Source: Chthonomonadales bacterium (lineage in GTDB: Bacteria > Armatimonadota > Chthonomonadetes > Chthonomonadales > CAJBBX01). From it: a stretch of DNA of 64,000 nucleotides. The position numbers were made by a program, and so were the translations under genes. The stretch is from assembly GCA_020849275.1 (NCBI GenBank), contig JADLGO010000024.1, forward strand, positions 1-64,000. The letters run 5' to 3'. Position 1 is the first letter of the stretch, and every line of letters begins with the position of its first letter. The notes beneath the pieces are model-generated. The model saw only the letters and a list, made by a program, of their open reading frames with translations, was not told the DNA's origin and did not search any database. Positions 61,481 through 64,000 of this stretch are shown piece after piece.

Positions 61481-64000
61481 ATGAGGCTGCTCCCCGCCGT
61501 CGTCGCGGCGGCCTTCTGCGCGATGGCGAGCGGCGCCCTCGCGCAGGGCGACCTGCTGCCGGTGCCCTCGCCCTCGCCCGCGGTGGGCATGAACACGCCC
61601 GCGCTCTCGCCGGACGGCTCCACCATCTGCTTCAGCTACCTGGGCGACCTCTGGACGGTTCCGCGCGCGGGCGGCACGGCCACGCGTCTGACGGTCCACG
61701 ACGCGCACGATGCGTTCCCCCGCTGGTCGCCGGACGGCCGGTGGATCGCGTTCGCCTCCGACCGCGTCCCGTCCTCGGGGCTGAACTACGACATCTACCT
61801 GATGCCCTCAACGGGTGGCGAGCCCCGCCGGCTCACGTTTCACACGAGCAACGACTACCCGATGGACTGGTACCCGGACGGGTCGCGGATCCTCTTCATG
61901 GGCGTGCGCGACGCGCGGACGTGGCAGCTCTACGCCATCGACGTTAATACCGGCGTCGTGCGCACCGTAGCTTCGGATGAGATGCCGCTCCGCTATGGCG
62001 TCGTGTCGCCCGACGGGCGCCGCATTGCCTACGACCGCTCCGGCGCCATCGCTACCTGGTGGCGGCCGCGCTATCACGGCTCCGCCAACGCGGATATCTA
62101 CGTGGCGCTCGAGGGCGCGAGGACGCCCGAGCGCCTCACCACCTACGATGGCATGGACCAGTGGCCGATGTGGTCGGCGGACGGCCGCGCGCTGTACTAC
62201 GTCACCGACCAACTCTCACCCGGCACGCCGAACGTGGTCTCGGTGCCGATGCCGGGCGGCAGGCCCTCGCTGCTGACGCATCACACGCGCGGCGCCGTCG
62301 CCTGGCCGGCCATCTCGCGCGACGGCCGCGCCATCGTCTACACGCACGAGGGCGCGCTCTACGTTGCGCCGACCGGCGGAGGCGACCCGGCCCGCGTGGC
62401 CGTGCTCGCCCCGAGTGATGACAAGCGCAACAACACGGTCCGCGCGACGCTCACCAACGGCGCCACCGAGGTGGAGGTCGCCCCGGACGGCAAGACGCTC
62501 GCCATCGTGGCGCGCGGCGACATCTGGACGCTCCCGGTGAAGGGCGGAGACGCGCGGCGCCTCACCACGCAGCCCTCTAACGACTATGACATCTGGTGGG
62601 CGCCGTCCGGCGACCGGATGGCCTTCATCTCCGATCGGGCCGGCAACTTCGACGTGTACACCGTTGACGTCAAGAGCGGTGAGGTGCATACCGTCTCCAG
62701 CGATCCGAACGATGAGAACATGCCGATGTGGTCGCCGAACGGCAAGAGCATCGCCTTCCTCAGGAGCGGACCGCAGGCCGGGCTCTACGTGGCCTCCGCG
62801 ACCGGAGACGCGCCGCCTCGCCGCGTGGCGGAGTCGGAGGGCAACAACATCTTCGGGGTGGGCATCAACAGCTACGCGTGGTCGCCCGACAGCCAGTGGC
62901 TCGCCTTCAGTCGGCGCGACTCCACGAACACCACCGACGTGTGGGTGGTGCCGGCCGCCGGCGGCGCCTCGTCCAATGTGACCCGGTATCCGGGCTCCAA
63001 CGCCGACCCGCGCTGGACGGCCGACGGGCAATACCTGGTCTTCCTGTCGGACCGTGACCGGCAGGGCGGCGCCGACGTCTATGCCCTACCGCTGGAGCGC
63101 CAGCGTGCCGAGCAGGAGGACGATGAGAAGGCCGGTGGCGGCGCGCCGCCATCCCCAAAGCCCGCCGAGCCAGGGGAGCGCAAGCCGCCGGTCGTCAAAA
63201 TCGACATGGCCGACATCGAGGACCGTGCCTCGCGGCTCACCACGCTCGGGGTCGGCGGGTTCGACATCACGCCGGACGGCAAGACCGTGGTGGGCGTCGC
63301 GCCGTTCGGCGGCCAGCCCGACTACTTCGCCGTGCCGGTCAAGGGCGGCGCGGCGCAGCGCCTCACGGGGCTCTCGGACGCGGTCGGGGTTCCGAGATTC
63401 TCGGGCGACCCGTCGCGCTTTCACGCGCTTGGCCCGGGCGGCATCCTCCGCACCGCGGAGCGCAGCCCGCGCGGCTGGCAGGTGAACACGGTAGGCTTCG
63501 CCGCGCGTACCGTTTTCGACCGCAGGGCCGAGATCACCCAGGCGTTCAACGAGTTCTGGCGCCGGCTCAACACGGGGTTCTACGACCCGATGCACCACGG
63601 CGTCGACTGGGCCGCAGTCAAGCGTCGCTATGAGCCGCTGCTCGGCGGCGTGGCAACCCGGGAGGAGTTCGCGCTGTTCCTGCTCTGCCCGATGGTGGGC
63701 GAGCTGAACGCCTCGCATTCCGAGGTGGGCCCCGCGCCAGGCCCGGGCGGCCCGGACGTCGCCGAGCTTGGCATGACGTTCGACGAGAGCTACGCGGGGC
63801 CGGGCCTGCGGATGACCTCTTATCTGCCCGGTGGGCCGAACGACGACCTGGGCCCGCTTGTGAAGCCCGGCGAGTACGTGATGGCCATCGACGGCGAGCC
63901 CGTCGCCTGGAACGAGGAGCTCAACGGTCGGCTCCTCGACAAGGCCGGCAAGACGATCGAGTTGGAGGTGAGCGCGACGGCGAAGCGCGAGGGCGCCCGC
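61481..64000 (+). CDS. Tricorn-type protease (TolB propeller, partial)
   Basis: At least 840 codons, running off the window end. A signal peptide (LLPAVVAAAFCAMASGALAQ) is followed by many WD/TolB-like propeller blades: MNTPALSPDGSTICFSYLGD, TRLTVHDAHDAFPRWSPDG, DEMPLRYGVVSPDGRRIAYD and DIWWAPSGDRMAFISDRAGN. After a Pro/Lys-rich linker near 540-565 a second propeller part and then a Tricorn C1-like helical domain (FNEFWRRLNTGFYDPMHHGV) and a PDZ domain (GPLVKPGEYVMAIDGEPVAW) appear. The catalytic serine region would lie past the window. Tricorn homologues cut peptides; here it is exported. AAAGG precedes the ATG. Confidence 0.88.
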   Translation, partial: MRLLPAVVAAAFCAMASGALAQGDLLPVPSPSPAVGMNTPALSPDGSTICFSYLGDLWTVPRAGGTATRLTVHDAHDAFPRWSPDGRWIAFASDRVPSSGLNYDIYLMPSTGGEPRRLTFHTSNDYPMDWYPDGSRILFMGVRDARTWQLYAIDVNTGVVRTVASDEMPLRYGVVSPDGRRIAYDRSGAIATWWRPRYHGSANADIYVALEGARTPERLTTYDGMDQWPMWSADGRALYYVTDQLSPGTPNVVSVPMPGGRPSLLTHHTRGAVAWPAISRDGRAIVYTHEGALYVAPTGGGDPARVAVLAPSDDKRNNTVRATLTNGATEVEVAPDGKTLAIVARGDIWTLPVKGGDARRLTTQPSNDYDIWWAPSGDRMAFISDRAGNFDVYTVDVKSGEVHTVSSDPNDENMPMWSPNGKSIAFLRSGPQAGLYVASATGDAPPRRVAESEGNNIFGVGINSYAWSPDSQWLAFSRRDSTNTTDVWVVPAAGGASSNVTRYPGSNADPRWTADGQYLVFLSDRDRQGGADVYALPLERQRAEQEDDEKAGGGAPPSPKPAEPGERKPPVVKIDMADIEDRASRLTTLGVGGFDITPDGKTVVGVAPFGGQPDYFAVPVKGGAAQRLTGLSDAVGVPRFSGDPSRFHALGPGGILRTAERSPRGWQVNTVGFAARTVFDRRAEITQAFNEFWRRLNTGFYDPMHHGVDWAAVKRRYEPLLGGVATREEFALFLLCPMVGELNASHSEVGPAPGPGGPDVAELGMTFDESYAGPGLRMTSYLPGGPNDDLGPLVKPGEYVMAIDGEPVAWNEELNGRLLDKAGKTIELEVSATAKREGAR

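Overview
The window is a 64 kb, high-GC, gene-dense bacterial chromosome segment that most resembles Armatimonadota (the Chthonomonas/Fimbriimonas/Capsulimonas group). This is inference from gene content, since no rRNA marker is present. The main clue is the protein at 18263: a prepilin-type N-terminus, the AQAREKAR region, and a C-terminal FVDGH motif, as in DUF1559 proteins that are expanded in Armatimonadota and Planctomycetes. FlgH and FlgI (L and P rings) and an LptD/OstA-like protein indicate an outer membrane. I see no mobile element, CRISPR array, tRNA or rRNA.

Layout. 1-5.2 kb (minus): a gene start cut by the window edge, then hydantoinase B/oxoprolinase, PEP carboxylase and a membrane protein. 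5.3-10.3 kb (plus): a PD-(D/E)XK-like protein, hpt, an LptD-like protein, a VCBS protein and pdxT. Between the first two of these lies a candidate structured RNA of about 335 nt on the minus strand, behind a promoter that matches the sigma70 consensus at every position. 10.4-19 kb: a LuxR-type HTH protein divergent from a Gfo/Idh/MocA oxidoreductase, proline dehydrogenase, two pilin-like proteins, a mannose-1-phosphate guanylyltransferase/phosphomannomutase-like fusion and a ChbG/YdjC deacetylase. 19-28 kb (minus): a DUF885 protein, a GH2 beta-mannosidase, ComEC split into two genes and a multi-pass membrane protein. 28-34 kb (plus): glnD, hisS and aspS, followed by convergent pckA. 35.9-44.4 kb (plus): a flagellar run flgF-flgG-flgA-flgH-flgI-flgJ-flgN-flgK-flgL-fliW-csrA. 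44.4-64 kb: a PfkB kinase, a 1322-residue two-barrel glycosidase-like protein, two related membrane HEAT-like proteins, a TPR-like gene, ThuA, a second Gfo/Idh/MocA protein, an RNase II-type nuclease, a very large secreted DUF6259-like protein, a nicotinamidase-like amidase, a GT4 glycosyltransferase and the start of a Tricorn-type protease.

How the genes fit together. The flagellar block encodes distal rod, L/P rings, rod-cap factor, export chaperone and hook-filament junction proteins, closing with the FliW-CsrA switch. Several genes point to carbohydrate scavenging (GH2, two-barrel GH-like, DUF6259-like, ChbG, ThuA, two Gfo/Idh/MocA). PpcA-type carboxylase and PckA bracket the oxaloacetate/PEP node. 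Recognisable promoters follow TTGACA/TTGACG-N17/18-TATAAT-like consensus. Several convergent gene pairs are separated by long, near-perfect GC hairpins lacking a U-tract. The most unusual items are the candidate ncRNA at 5.7-6.1 kb, the pair of HEAT-like proteins ending in repeated LLRP motifs, the ComEC split and the divergent, apparently leaderless promoters at 28.0 kb.
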